64,000 nt of DNA. Origin: Microcoleus vaginatus HSN003. Lineage in GTDB: Bacteria > Cyanobacteriota > Cyanobacteriia > Cyanobacteriales > Microcoleaceae. Below are positions 45,027 to 54,557 of this stretch, piece after piece. The DNA is taken from NCBI RefSeq assembly GCF_022701255.1, contig NZ_CP031705.1, positions 2,679,501-2,743,500 of the forward strand. Direction: 5' to 3'. Below the pieces are notes generated by a model. The model ran no database searches and was not told the DNA's origin. It was given only the letters and a program-made list of their open reading frames with translations. The stretch's first letter is position 1, and the number at the start of each line of letters is the position of its first letter. The translations under genes and the position numbers were made by a program.

Positions 45027-45329
45027 TTTCTTTGTTCCTAATTCTCAATTCAGGTTAAGCAAATTATTTACCATTTGTCAACTGTTTTTTGACAGATGTT
45101 ATCAGTCTTTTTTGATAAGATCAACTCGGGTCAATTAACCATAATATCCGGGGAGGGGCGGGTTTATTCGAGTTCTGAGAGTTGATTGAAGATATTGGTT
45201 AAGCTCTTGGGTGTCTAAATTGTATTTTTCGGGCGGGCGGGACGCCCACCCCACAATAAAGCTGATGTGTTTTGACACTGAAACTTAGATGCGCCTGAGC
45301 TTAAGCCACCCCTCTAGGACATATCCTCT
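45027..45329. other. 303-bp gap; one repeat unit
   Basis: Contains the unit GGGCGGGCGGGACGCCCACC (45231-45250) followed by CCACAATAAAG, related to the one at 6754-6780. No ORF or RNA was seen. Confidence 0.5.
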
Positions 45330-46154
45330 TTAGGTTTGACTGATGTTTTGCGGTTTCTTGGCGATTAAGAGTGCTGGCAATATTTTATATTTCAAAGCAC
45401 TTCCCCCAGCTACCAATAAGGCAATAATCAGCGCCCCAATTCCTACCGGGCTGGGAATCCAGAATATCGCCTCCAAATAGTTAACTTCCCCGGGTTTGAG
45501 CTTCCAAACTAACTGTTTTCCTTGCTGATAGGTTTCGGGAACCAGCGCACCGGCGGCTGTTTCAATACTTTCGGCGCCCCAAGGCGTGTTCAAGCTAAAG
45601 TCTAGCTCCAAAAGTCCCCCCGGACTCAGCAGCAGACTGCCATTAGAAGAAAGCAGTGAAAGAGAGCGCAAATCCAATTCCAAACTCAACCGATTTCGCA
45701 GCACCAATAATAAATTATTCTGCTTGACACTAAGGTGAGATTCAAACTTCGGCAAATCAGTTTCTAGCGGACTTGCGACGCGAGATTTTGTGGTTGGTGC
45801 GAGCGGATTGTAAAATTGGTTGAACTTGTCTTGCAACTCTGCTCCATTATTGAAAGGAATCCTCACTAGAACTTCTGTAGGGGAAAGCCGTTTAGTTTTT
45901 CCGTCCAGCAAGCTCACCCGGCGTTCTACGCTTTTCAACCATTCTGCAACAGTTTCGCTGCTGAAGCTCGTCAACCTTTCCCCTAGTTTAATGTGCTGCA
46001 CAATTTCGCCGCGAGTTTGACTCTCAAAGTTCACCCCGACATCGTACTGAACGCATCCAGTCACTAGAGTTAAAAGGCAAAAAACCAAAGGTAAAAGAAA
46101 GAAAAAATTCTTTTTCTTCTTCCCTGTTCCATCCTTGACATTTTGCTCTTTCAT
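45330..46154 (-). CDS. DUF3153 lipoprotein
   Basis: A 274-residue protein from the ATG at 46154 (MKEQNVKDGTGKKKKN). The signal segment FFFLLPLVFCLLTLVTGC ends in the lipobox LVTGC, so the mature N terminus is Cys29 or so, lipidated. The body holds beta-rich sequence (YDVGVNFESQTRGEIVQHIKLG). One C-terminal membrane helix (about 243-262, GIGALIIALLVAGGSALKY) ends in a short tail. DUF3153 is a cyanobacterial family with no known function. It has an unusual lipoprotein-plus-membrane-helix topology. Confidence 0.85.
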   Translation of the reverse strand: MKEQNVKDGTGKKKKNFFFLLPLVFCLLTLVTGCVQYDVGVNFESQTRGEIVQHIKLGERLTSFSSETVAEWLKSVERRVSLLDGKTKRLSPTEVLVRIPFNNGAELQDKFNQFYNPLAPTTKSRVASPLETDLPKFESHLSVKQNNLLLVLRNRLSLELDLRSLSLLSSNGSLLLSPGGLLELDFSLNTPWGAESIETAAGALVPETYQQGKQLVWKLKPGEVNYLEAIFWIPSPVGIGALIIALLVAGGSALKYKILPALLIAKKPQNISQT

Positions 46155-46394
46155 TATACATTTTTCCCTATTTTTACCTATTTGCATGAATTAGCAAAGC
46201 GTTGAATTGCCGACACTGTTTCTATGTTTGTTGTGCAGGTCGGGACTTACGAACCGCTTACCAAAAATCCGGTTTCTGGGCTGCCGAATGGCGATTTCAC
46301 AGAGGATTTGTGGCAGAAGCTGGGTTTTTTGACGTGAGTCCTAACATTTTTCTAGCAGCAGTGTCGGCCTTACCTGGAATTAACCGCACTGAAC

Positions 46395-47699
46395 TTATTG
46401 CCTGGAAGCTACACCCAACTGTTGAAACAGCATACTCGGCAAATATGCCGCACCGCCTACCCATTCGGCTTCGCTGCTCAAATCTGCCAAATTTTTAAAG
46501 GCTTCAAAAATGCTGCCTGCCACCATTGTATTCTTGACGCGGCCGACAATTTTGCCTTTTTCTACTTTATAGCCTAAGTCCAAATTGACAGAAAATTCGC
46601 CAGCTAACTGATTCGACTGACCGGCACCTAAAACCTGCTCTACTATTAGACCTTCGTCCATGCTAGCAATCAAGTCTTGAGTGGCGGTATTTCCTGGGGA
46701 AATGCAAAAGTTAGTCAAATCAGGGCCTGGGCGAGACAATCCGCCACGAAAACCGTTCCCGGTTGATTCTACACCGGCGCGAGCGGCCCACCTGCGATCC
46801 CAATAAAATCCGGTGACAGTACCTTTGTCTATCAAGACTTTGCGGGTGGTGGGTGTACCTTCGTCGTCAAAGGGACAAGCAGAAGGGCCTAAAGTGGGGT
46901 CTTCAAAAAAGGTAAAGCGTTCGTCAAATAAGGTTTCGCCGATTTTGTCGGCTAGGGGAGAGGCTTTTTGAACTACTGCTTGACCTGAAAGGATGGTATC
47001 AAACAGGCCCCCCAGGGTGCTAGCGGCGGCATTGGGGGTAAATAATACTGGGTAGGAACCGCTGGTGATGGTGGCTGAATGTTCGGCCAGGCGGTATTTT
47101 TCGAGGAGTGATTGGAGGATGCTTTCGGTGTCGAGGGGGCGATCGCACGCTACGTCGTAACTGTATGCTTGCATAAAGTCTTCTCCCTTTACCAAATTTC
47201 CCGCGATCGAGCCGCTGACTATTTGGCTGCTTCTTTCGGCATACAAATCTTGCGTGGTGGCAATTTTCACGCGGCCGCTGCGGACGTGGAAGCCGACATC
47301 TACCATAATATCGGGATTGTAGGCGTGAACTTGCTCGATCAGGTTTTTGCCGTTTTCTACTAATTCTTGAGTTGTGGGCGGAGTGTAGGTGGTTTCCGGG
47401 CCTTTGAGGTGGAAGTTGGAGGCGAGTTCAAATTCTGCGGGGTCGCCGATTTCGGCTGTTTGAATGGCTGCATCTACTAAATCGTCTATCCGCGTTAAAT
47501 CTGTGGAACTAGCAAAACCGATTTTGCCTTTGTAAATCAGTCGCAGTGCGACGCCTTGCAGGGCTTTGGTTTGCAGGGATTTGAGACGATTGTTTTCAAA
47601 TTCGATAGGGGTGTCTTGACTCGACAGGTAGTATACTTCAGCCGCATCGGCGCGCTGAGAGGCTAATTTCAAAATCTGTTGTATGGTTGAATCGCTCAC
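46395..47699 (-). CDS. TldD/PmbA family protein, PmbA-type
   Basis: A 434-residue protein of the TldD/TldE (PmbA) metalloprotease group. The LKSLQTKALQGVALRLIYKGKIGFASSTDL start, FTPNAAASTLGGLF and the VEQVLGAGQSNQLAGEFSV stretch are typical. The catalytic HExxxH of TldD is absent, which marks the PmbA/TldE subunit that works with TldD in processing modified peptides such as microcins. A TldD partner is not in the window. It is full length, monocistronic, and starts ATG at 47699. Confidence 0.9.
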   Translation of the reverse strand: MSDSTIQQILKLASQRADAAEVYYLSSQDTPIEFENNRLKSLQTKALQGVALRLIYKGKIGFASSTDLTRIDDLVDAAIQTAEIGDPAEFELASNFHLKGPETTYTPPTTQELVENGKNLIEQVHAYNPDIMVDVGFHVRSGRVKIATTQDLYAERSSQIVSGSIAGNLVKGEDFMQAYSYDVACDRPLDTESILQSLLEKYRLAEHSATITSGSYPVLFTPNAAASTLGGLFDTILSGQAVVQKASPLADKIGETLFDERFTFFEDPTLGPSACPFDDEGTPTTRKVLIDKGTVTGFYWDRRWAARAGVESTGNGFRGGLSRPGPDLTNFCISPGNTATQDLIASMDEGLIVEQVLGAGQSNQLAGEFSVNLDLGYKVEKGKIVGRVKNTMVAGSIFEAFKNLADLSSEAEWVGGAAYLPSMLFQQLGVASRQ

Positions 47700-48154
47700 A
47701 ATAATCGCCTTTCTGGTTTGGTCTTTTTTTTATTTTAGCAATTATCGCTATTCAACTTCTGACTCCTGCCTCATGCTCGATTATTAATCCGTGTATCCGT
47801 GTCAAAATTCGTGTCGTTCCTTACTTTTTCCTTCTCCTATAATTGTAATTCACACTGTTTAAAAACATAGTTAACGGCTGCAAACAGTCGCTCTAAGTCC
47901 TGAATTGTATAGAAAAACTTATTTTGAGTAAACATTTCTAATTTCAGCTTGCCAAACTGCCACATTGCCCCATTAGAAACCATACCAAAGATAGTTTGTT
48001 CGGGTTCATTGTTAAGTCGCTGCACGGCGATCATTTCTGCCAAACACTGCCCCCATCCTTCATCAAATGCGCTCTCTTTCTTGGCTTCAACTAATATGAA
48101 ATAGGGCTTGTCAAAAACTACTGTGCCGGGGGGTGAGCGCTTCGCCAATATATA

Positions 48155-49321
48155 GCCTTTCTCAGAAAGATGAGGTATGATGTTACTGACACTCACTCGT
48201 GAGGGTCAAACAGAGAAGATAAGATCAAATGAACTATAATTACATGGTTGAGTAAAGCCACGCGAAAGCGATACCACACATAATAGCATTTTTTTGAAAG
48301 CACACGATGCTTGACTCACAACACGTTTACTTGTACCAAACTTCATACATTGTTAAAAATGAAAGCTTATTCGATTGATTTTAGGCAAAAAATCCTTGAT
48401 ACTTATCATACTGAACCCATTTCACAAAAAGCAATAGCTAAGCGTTTTTCTGTAGCCCTGAGTTTTGTACAAAAATTGCTTAAACAATATCGTGAAACAA
48501 AAAACATTACTCCGAGAACTGACCGATGTGGAGTCAAAGGCAAACTGAATGCGGAGCAACTACTCATCTTGGCGGAATTGATTGAAGGAAATAATGATGC
48601 AACTCTTGAAGAACTCCGTTATTTACTTTATGGGAGAATTAGATTTTCTGTTAGTAGAGCAACAATAGGAAGAATGATAAAACTCTTAGACATTACTGTC
48701 AAAAAAAACTCTCTTCCCTTCAGGGAAAGGGACAGAGCGAGTTCAAATCCTGCGATGTGAGTTCTGGAAAACAATTAAAGAGATTAGTTTGAAAGACTTA
48801 ATATTCATTGACGAATCGGGAGTTAATTTGGCAATGGTTAGGTTATATGCTAGGTATGCAAAAAGGTGAAAGAGCCAAGGGGTCAAAACCAACTAAACGT
48901 GGCAAAAATGTCTCAATAATTGGAGCAAGGTCAGTCAATGAGATTTTGACATCGGTTAATCTAATAGGCGGAACTGATGCAATTACATTTGAAGCTTTTA
49001 TTATCAGAAAACTTGTGCCAAAACTCTGGAAAGGTGCTTGTGTAGTGATGGATAATTGTCCCATTCACTTGGGAGAAGAAGTGAAAAAAGCGATCGAAAA
49101 AACAGGGGCAAAATTAATATACTTATCACCTTATTCACCAGATTTTTCACCAATTGAAAATCTGTGGTCAAAACTTAAAATCATTCTCCGTTCTATCAAG
49201 ACTACTAATTATCAAGAATTAGGAAAAGCCATAGATTTTGCGTTCGGACAAGTTACATCGTCAAATATTTTTAACTGGTTTACACACTGCTGTTATTGTA
49301 CCTCATCTTTTTGAGAAAGGC
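48155..49321 (+). mobile_element. IS630-family element inserted in PD-(D/E)XK-like gene
   Basis: A 1,167-bp element with near-perfect terminal repeats: left GCCTTTCTCAGAAAGATGAG, right reverse complement GCCTTTCTCAAAAAGATGAG (one mismatch). TATATA lies on both sides (48149-48154 and 49322-49327), consistent with TA target duplication within a TA run. The DDE-type transposase and TA targeting identify the family. It is a different subtype from the 9.1-kb element. Confidence 0.88.
48359..49314 (+). pseudogene. IS630-family transposase, two frame changes
   Basis: From the ATG at 48359 the first frame gives MKAYSIDFRQKILDTY and an HTH (SQKAIAKRFSVALSFVQKLL), to the A8 tract at about 48704. A one-base removal there gives the next frame (TLFPSGKGTERVQ, then LKDLIFIDESGVNLAM with the first catalytic Asp). 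A second one-base change in the A5 run near 48859 gives the third frame, GERAKGSKPTKRG, with D in VVMDNCPIH and E in FSPIENLWSK. Both changes are in A homopolymers. The copy is probably inactive unless both are sequence errors. Confidence 0.85.
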
Positions 49322-49641
49322 TATATAATCTGGAATTCCTGACAGATTCTCATTATAGACTAAGGTTTGGTGACTCCAGAGGAGAAAATTACTTCGATAA
49401 TTTTTCCAAACTTCTTTTAATACAGGATAAATGATATTTTCACAAATGGCGCTTTCCGAGTTGTCAAATACTCCGTCATTGAAAATCAATTCTAATTCAT
49501 TCCGAAAAACTTCGCTGACTGCAAATTCTGTTTCGACAATGAAATTATCCCGTAGGTAATTAATTTGGAATTCTTTGGCGACCGCGCTGATGCTTTTATA
49601 ATTGCTAAAAGGCATTGGTTCTATCCAGAAAAGCCTGTATT

Positions 49642-49668
49642 GAACAGGCAAGATGCCTGTTCCACAAT
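49642..49668. repeat. MITE-like family fragment, copy E
   Basis: Only the core palindrome GAACAGGCAAGATGCCTGTT followed by CCACAAT remains. It lies 26 bp upstream of the start of the split PD-(D/E)XK-like gene. Confidence 0.7.
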
Positions 49669-49698
49669 AATTATTGGAAATGTGTATTGGTCATCTGC

Positions 49699-50220
49699 TT
49701 AATAACTAATAAATAAGCCGCCTAAAATTAGCCCGATCGCAATTAACGCCACCCAGATAAACCTATTATCTTTCGTATTAACCTGACTCAAATCTACAGG
49801 CTCTGGTACGACTGGCTTGGGTTTAGCGTACTTGATATCAGCGTTGGGATTAGCTTGAAAACTGATTGATTGATTTTCATCTAAAGCTGCCAAATCAGGA
49901 ATTTTCACCATCCATTCAGGAGGGATACTGAGTTTGGGAGCTTCGAGAATGAACAGCAAGCGCTTTGCTTGTTGGCGGGTTTCTTGGCGGGGATGGCGGG
50001 TGAGCTTGCGGCAAAGCTCGATCGCCCTTTCTGTATTGCCAGAGGCTTCGTAGGCTGTCACTAACCACATCTGCACCTCACCGCCCAACCGGGAATTTCG
50101 ATCGACTAAACCGGTTGCTGTTTCTAAACTCTGCACAGCTTGAGCATACCGGCCACTCTCAAAAGCTACTTGCCCAGCTTGGTACTCAGTTTGAACAATT
50201 TCTAACTTTTCTGAAGTCAT
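49699..50220 (-). CDS. TPR-like protein with C-terminal membrane helix
   Basis: A 173-residue protein from the ATG at 50220 (MTSEKLEIVQTEY). Two TPR-type helical pairs occupy about 10-85 (AGQVAFESGRYAQAVQSLETA, YEASGNTERAIELCRKL). A Pro-rich linker (IKYAKPKPVVPEPVDL) leads to a single C-terminal helix (about 152-170, RFIWVALIAIGLILGGLFIS), so it is tail-anchored with the TPR facing the cytoplasm. Partner is unknown; cyanobacterial homologues are uncharacterised. It lies just downstream of ssb on the same strand with a 47-bp gap. Confidence 0.8.
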   Translation of the reverse strand: MTSEKLEIVQTEYQAGQVAFESGRYAQAVQSLETATGLVDRNSRLGGEVQMWLVTAYEASGNTERAIELCRKLTRHPRQETRQQAKRLLFILEAPKLSIPPEWMVKIPDLAALDENQSISFQANPNADIKYAKPKPVVPEPVDLSQVNTKDNRFIWVALIAIGLILGGLFISY

Positions 50221-50267
50221 GAGCACCCACCCAATTCACAAATATTACTTCCCAAATTCCCCAAACA

Positions 50268-50627
50268 CTAGAATTCGCTGTTTTGTTGCGACATACCCGA
50301 CTCGTTGTCGCGTTTGGAACCCAGCAAGTCTAAATGGTCTACCTTAATTACAGGCTTCGAGCGATTTGAACCCGTATTCCGGTCTTGCCAACGATCGAAC
50401 TTCAAAGAGCCTGTTACGCCAATTAGAGAGCCTTTGCGAACGTAGTCAGCAGCAATCTGCGCTGTTTTGCCCCAGATTTCCAGATTGAACCAGTCTGGTT
50501 GATCGCTGTTCTTGGTTCTGCGATTCACTGCCAGCGTCAAATTACACTTAACTGTACCCGACTCAAAATACTTCACGTCCGGGTCGCCGCCGACGCGGCC
50601 TACTAAAGTCACAACATTAAGACTCAT
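50268..50627 (-). CDS. ssb: Single-stranded DNA-binding protein
   Basis: A 119-residue OB-fold protein that coats ssDNA in replication and repair. The MSLNVVTLVGRVGGDPDVKYFESG start and WFNLEIWGKTAQIAADYVRKGSLIGVTGSL are the SSB core. It is shorter than E. coli SSB and lacks the acidic DDDIPF tail; it ends ESGMSQQNSEF. Cyanobacteria commonly have such short forms. It is divergent from mreB. Confidence 0.95.
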   Translation of the reverse strand: MSLNVVTLVGRVGGDPDVKYFESGTVKCNLTLAVNRRTKNSDQPDWFNLEIWGKTAQIAADYVRKGSLIGVTGSLKFDRWQDRNTGSNRSKPVIKVDHLDLLGSKRDNESGMSQQNSEF

Positions 50628-50921
50628 AAACTTTTTTGGGAATGTGGTCGATCGATGATGTAGTTAAACAGTCCACACGCGCATTAGCCTCCAAACACAA
50701 CTTGGAACCACGCTTGTGAGGCTTCATCCTGATTGTACACTCAGTTAGGAGAACATATTGATGGTGGATGATTGGCAAGTCTGCGCTCAACCTGAGCTCG
50801 ACAATGTACATTTCTGACTAGACTCAGGATGAAAAACGTAATAGAATCCACCTCGGTTACACTTTTGTAACAACATTATTGCACACAATAGTATTTTAGT
50901 TTTTGGGGGGGGTACAAATCA

Positions 50922-51965
50922 GTGGGTCTTCTCAATCGATTTTCGTTATCTAGAGATATGGGTATCGACCTCGGTACTGCTAACACGCTCGTTTATGTAT
51001 CGGGCCAAGGTATTGTTCTGCAGGAACCTTCTGTAGTGGCGATCGACCAAGATTTAAAAATACCGCTGGCTGTTGGAGAAGAAGCAAAAAAAATGCTCGG
51101 CCGCACGCCAGGGAATGTCATAGCACTGCGCCCGCTTCGCGACGGGGTAATTGCAGACTTCGATACGGCTGAACTGATGCTTAAGACTTTTATCCGCAGA
51201 GTTCACGAAGGCCGAAGCTTAGTTTCGCCGCGGATAATTATTGGCATCCCCAGCGGTGTCACCGGAGTCGAGAGGCGTGCTGTCATTGAGGCGGCGACTC
51301 AGGCCGGTGCTAGAGAAGTACGGTTAATTGATGAACCCATCGCTGCGGCGATCGGGGCTGGACTGCCTGTTGCTGAGGCGACTGGCAATATGATTATCGA
51401 TATAGGCGGAGGTACTACGGAAGTTGCGGTTTTGAGTTTGCAAGGGACGGTGATCAGTGAGTCTGTGCGGGTAGCCGGCGACGAACTCAATGAGGCGATC
51501 GTCCAATACATGAAAAAAGTTCACAATTTGGTTATCGGCGAACGCACTGCTGAAGAAATTAAGATTCAGGTTGGTTCTGCATATCCAACTCCAGAGGATG
51601 ACGACGTAATGATGGAAGTGCGGGGCTTGCACTTACTGTCTGGTTTGCCGCGAACTGTTACTATCAAAGGCCCAGAAATCCGCGAAAGTATGTCGGAACC
51701 GCTTTCAGTAATTGTGGAAGCTGTCAAGCGTACTTTGGAACGCACCCCCCCGGAATTAGCAGCAGATATTATTGACAGGGGAATTATGCTGGCTGGTGGT
51801 GGCGCGCTGATGAAAGGTTTAGATACTCTGATCAGTCACGAAACAGGAATTGTCACTCACGTGGCAGCAGATCCTCTGTGCTGCGTTGTTTTGGGAACTG
51901 GTAGGGTATTGGAAAACAAACACTTGGAACGGGTTTTCAGCGGGCAGTCGTCGCGTAATATGTAG
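50922..51965 (+). CDS. mreB: Rod shape-determining actin MreB
   Basis: A 347-residue bacterial actin that organises lateral wall synthesis. Motifs: phosphate-1 [13 protein letters not shown] (about 14-26), phosphate-2 [14 protein letters not shown] (about 160), and the adenosine motif [14 protein letters not shown] (about 289-302). The start is GTG at 50922; the later in-frame ATG at 50958 would remove [10 protein letters not shown], the N-terminal amphipathic stretch used for membrane binding, so GTG is preferred. Its Shine-Dalgarno (GGGGGGG, 50907-50913) is strong. It leads mreBCD. Confidence 0.96.
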   Translation: MGLLNRFSLSRDMGIDLGTANTLVYVSGQGIVLQEPSVVAIDQDLKIPLAVGEEAKKMLGRTPGNVIALRPLRDGVIADFDTAELMLKTFIRRVHEGRSLVSPRIIIGIPSGVTGVERRAVIEAATQAGAREVRLIDEPIAAAIGAGLPVAEATGNMIIDIGGGTTEVAVLSLQGTVISESVRVAGDELNEAIVQYMKKVHNLVIGERTAEEIKIQVGSAYPTPEDDDVMMEVRGLHLLSGLPRTVTIKGPEIRESMSEPLSVIVEAVKRTLERTPPELAADIIDRGIMLAGGGALMKGLDTLISHETGIVTHVAADPLCCVVLGTGRVLENKHLERVFSGQSSRNM

Positions 51966-52052
51966 TTAACAAATTTGGGATTGTGGATTTAGAAATATGG
52001 CTGCAATCTCAAATCTAAAATCCTGACTTAACAATTTTAGATTACTGAAATT

Positions 52053-52859
52053 ATGCTAAAAAATACATTCCGAAAGTGGTGGGATCTGCGACTGCCAATT
52101 GCTCTTTTAGGTTTAGCTGTAACTGCCGCTTGGGGAGTTCGACAAACACAAGGTGCTGCAGTATTTGAAGTTTACAATTGGGTGACTCGTCCGTTTCACG
52201 CCAACGGCTCTGGGCAAGAGGAACTCATCTCGGCGCGCACTCAAGAATTGCAAGCGCAGCTATTAGAATTAGAAAATCAAAATCAGAAGCTAAAAGAGCT
52301 TTTAGGTTACGTTTCGGGTAAGAAACCTCAAGGAATTGTAGCTCCTATTGTCGGTCGCAGCGCCGACCACTGGTGGCAGCAAGTAACCTTGGGGCGTGGC
52401 AGTAATGATGGCATTAAAACAGATTTTACTGTGATGGGTCCCGGCGGTTTAGTAGGCAGGGTTGTCAGCGTTACTCCTAATACTAGCTTGGTGCTGTTAG
52501 TCAGCGACGCTACGAGCCAATTGGGTGTGGGAATTACCCGCAGTCGCCACATGGGTTTTATGCGCGGGAAAGGCGGAAATCAGGCTGTGATGGAGTTTTT
52601 TGAGAATGTTCCCAATGTCAAGCCTGGGGATGTGGTTTCAACTTCTTCTTACAGTCAGTTGTTCCCTCCTGGTTTGCCGGTCGGAAAAGTGGTTTCGGTG
52701 GATATGAATAAAACTCCGGCTCCCGAAGCTGTGGTTGAGTTTTCAGCACCGATGAGTGCTCTGGAGTGGGCGGTGGTTTATCCCCACTCTAAGCAAACCG
52801 AACCAAACGATTCGCAGAGTCAATCTTCTGCACCATCGGAGGGAGCACAGCAACAATGA
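52053..52859 (+). CDS. mreC: Rod shape-determining protein MreC
   Basis: A 268-residue bitopic protein linking MreB to periplasmic wall synthases. One N-terminal helix (about 14-32), a coiled coil (about 58-92, SARTQELQAQLLELENQNQKLKELL) and beta-barrel domains with VAPIVGRSADHWWQQVTLGRGSNDGI. The C-terminal tail is Ser/Gln-rich. The stop overlaps the mreD start (ATGA), so the two are translationally coupled. Confidence 0.94.
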   Translation: MLKNTFRKWWDLRLPIALLGLAVTAAWGVRQTQGAAVFEVYNWVTRPFHANGSGQEELISARTQELQAQLLELENQNQKLKELLGYVSGKKPQGIVAPIVGRSADHWWQQVTLGRGSNDGIKTDFTVMGPGGLVGRVVSVTPNTSLVLLVSDATSQLGVGITRSRHMGFMRGKGGNQAVMEFFENVPNVKPGDVVSTSSYSQLFPPGLPVGKVVSVDMNKTPAPEAVVEFSAPMSALEWAVVYPHSKQTEPNDSQSQSSAPSEGAQQQ

Positions 52860-53422
52860 AAGCTTTATCTCGGATGTCTTCGCGATCGCGCCCATTTCTC
52901 AATTTCGCAGTTACATTTCTATCTGTGATGCTGTGCATACTGATATTGCCCACTCGGATGCCGGGAATGGAATTGTTGGGAATTGGGCCTAACTGGCTGT
53001 TAATTTGGTTGGTAGCTTGGAGTATTAAGCGGAAACGTACAGTTTGGGGAGCTGCTAGCATGGGCTTGGTTTTGGGGTTTCTTCAAGATGCGATGACGGC
53101 TCCTCATCCCACCCATGCTGTCAGTCTAGTTGTTGTAGGAGTCTTAACAGTTGTTTTGCAGAAAACCTGGTCGATTCCGGTAGATATTGTTGAGAGAGAT
53201 CCGATTCCGATCGCGTTAATTGTGTTTGGGATGGCGGTGGTAGCGGAAACGGTGATGGGGCTACAATTTTTTTCTATGGGCGATCGGGCTTTACTGGAAA
53301 TTTGGAGCTATCACCAGCGAGTGGCTTTGTGTTCTGCTATTCTTAGCAGTCTTTGGGCTCCGGTGATTTATTTTCCGCTCAATCGCTTGTGGGAAATGAC
53401 CAGGAAGGTAGAAAAACCTTAG
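52856..53422 (+). CDS. mreD: Rod shape-determining protein MreD
   Basis: A 188-residue polytopic protein with about five hydrophobic helices: 14-32, 40-58 (LLGIGPNWLLIWLVAWSIKRKRTVWGAASMG), 65-90, 112-132 and 160-175. It is the membrane partner of MreC in the elongasome. It has a long basic N terminus (MKALSRMSSRSRPF). It overlaps mreC by four bases. Confidence 0.93.
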   Translation: MKALSRMSSRSRPFLNFAVTFLSVMLCILILPTRMPGMELLGIGPNWLLIWLVAWSIKRKRTVWGAASMGLVLGFLQDAMTAPHPTHAVSLVVVGVLTVVLQKTWSIPVDIVERDPIPIALIVFGMAVVAETVMGLQFFSMGDRALLEIWSYHQRVALCSAILSSLWAPVIYFPLNRLWEMTRKVEKP

Positions 53423-53423
53423 T

Positions 53424-53519
53424 CAGTCCTTAGTCATCAGTCATTAGTCCTTAGTCATTAGTCCTTAGTCAACAGTTAACAGTCAACAGTTAACTGTTAA
53501 CTAATTACTGTTAACTGTA
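53424..53519. repeat. AGTCCTTAGTCAT / GTTAACAGTCAACAG tandem tract
   Basis: Related short units (AGTCATTAGTCCTT, then AACAGTTAACAGTCAAC) fill the space between the convergent mreD and HAD gene stops. The GTTAAC units are self-complementary, so the RNA can form hairpins on both strands. Confidence 0.75.
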
Positions 53520-53520
53520 G

Positions 53521-54312
53521 TCATTCTACTATTACTTGTTGGCCCGCACCTAATAAGTGATGAACGGCAATAATCAAATCGCTGAGAATGAAATTAGGCT
53601 GGTGCTGTTGGAGTTGATAGCGGCTGCGAATTCCGCAGGTAACGGCAATTGTAGGTATTCCCAATGCTTTTCCTGCGAGGATGTCTGCTTCTGTATCTCC
53701 GATCATCCAAGCTGAACCCAGCGATGACTCAAATTCTTCTGCCACTTCAGCCAACAATTCAGTTTTTAAGGCTGTATAGTTGTGATAGGCGGCATCCGTC
53801 ATCTGAGTTCCGCGAATGCTGGTAAACAGTCTGGCTAAACCGTAATTTTGTAACAGTTGAACGGCTTGATTTCTCGGTCGCAGGGTGACTAATATCAGCC
53901 TCACGCCGCGGGAGTGCAGAAGTGCGATCGCCCATTGCACTCCCGGCTGGATACGATCTAAGTGCAACAAGTCTGGTTGATTGACAAGCTGACTGACGCA
54001 TCCGAGAAAAACGTGAGTTTCTTCTCCCGACAAGCCGGAACTTTTGGCGATTTCAGCATCGGGCACTCGGTTTTGTTTCATTTGCCAAAACTGCTGTTTG
54101 CTGAGGATTTGCAGGTTGAGGTTGATTCCCCGATCGAGATAAGCTGCTTGAGTATCGGCTAATCCTTGTTTATAGGTGGCATAGTAGCGATCGGACACAT
54201 CGACTATGGGCCCGTCTAAATCGCAAAATACCGTCATCCGGGGGGACGAGTCAGCCTCTGATGGTAGCTTGTACTGAAGGTTTTCGGAGTCTTGGGCGAC
54301 AGCAGTTAACAT
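53521..54312 (-). CDS. HAD-family hydrolase
   Basis: A 263-residue phosphatase-like protein; a start at 54237 (MTVFCDLDGPIVD) is also possible and puts the catalytic Asp near residue 6. Motif I FCDLDGPIVDVSD has nucleophile Asp and the general-acid Asp; motif II LVTLRPRN; motif III K in ALKTELL; motif IV AWMIGDTEADILAGKALG. The phosphoglycolate phosphatase-like group is nearest. The substrate is unknown. A hairpin-rich repeat tract separates it from mreD. Confidence 0.88.
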   Translation of the reverse strand: MLTAVAQDSENLQYKLPSEADSSPRMTVFCDLDGPIVDVSDRYYATYKQGLADTQAAYLDRGINLNLQILSKQQFWQMKQNRVPDAEIAKSSGLSGEETHVFLGCVSQLVNQPDLLHLDRIQPGVQWAIALLHSRGVRLILVTLRPRNQAVQLLQNYGLARLFTSIRGTQMTDAAYHNYTALKTELLAEVAEEFESSLGSAWMIGDTEADILAGKALGIPTIAVTCGIRSRYQLQQHQPNFILSDLIIAVHHLLGAGQQVIVE

Positions 54313-54557
54313 AAAACGTTAAGTAAATCAAGGGAGCTATACATTTCTTGACTTTAGCAAAAAATGTATAAGTTATAATACATAAATTTTAATGATTTTA
54401 TTAAAAAAACCTATTAAATTTTTGAGGATTGGGTTCAACAAGGGCGATCGAGCCTGCGCGTAGATAAATTCAAGGGAAAAAGTGATTTTTGTGGCTGTTG
54501 ATATGTGCTTTAGCCATTAAAGTTTAGAATTAAGTTTTTATCTTTTGTAATTTACCC

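Larger units (their letters stand above)
47837..49615 (-). pseudogene. PD-(D/E)XK-like protein gene split by IS630-type element
   Basis: The upstream part (49615-49322) reads MPFSNYKSISAVAKEFQI and ends near SGIPDYI. The downstream part (48152-47837) continues LAKRSPPGTVVFDKPYFILVEAKKE to FKQCELQL. If the TATATA at both insertion borders is counted once, the frame is restored as IPDYILAKRS. The joined ~200-residue product has PD (in IPDY) and ExK (in VEAKK), the core of PD-(D/E)XK nuclease folds, and resembles a family of uncharacterised cyanobacterial proteins. It is disrupted by the 1.17-kb insertion. Function is unknown; the nuclease call is an inference from motifs only. Confidence 0.82.

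Noticed and set aside
53424-53519. AGTCCTTAGTCAT repeats as a CRISPR array
   Set aside because: No regular 28-37-bp repeat with unique spacers.
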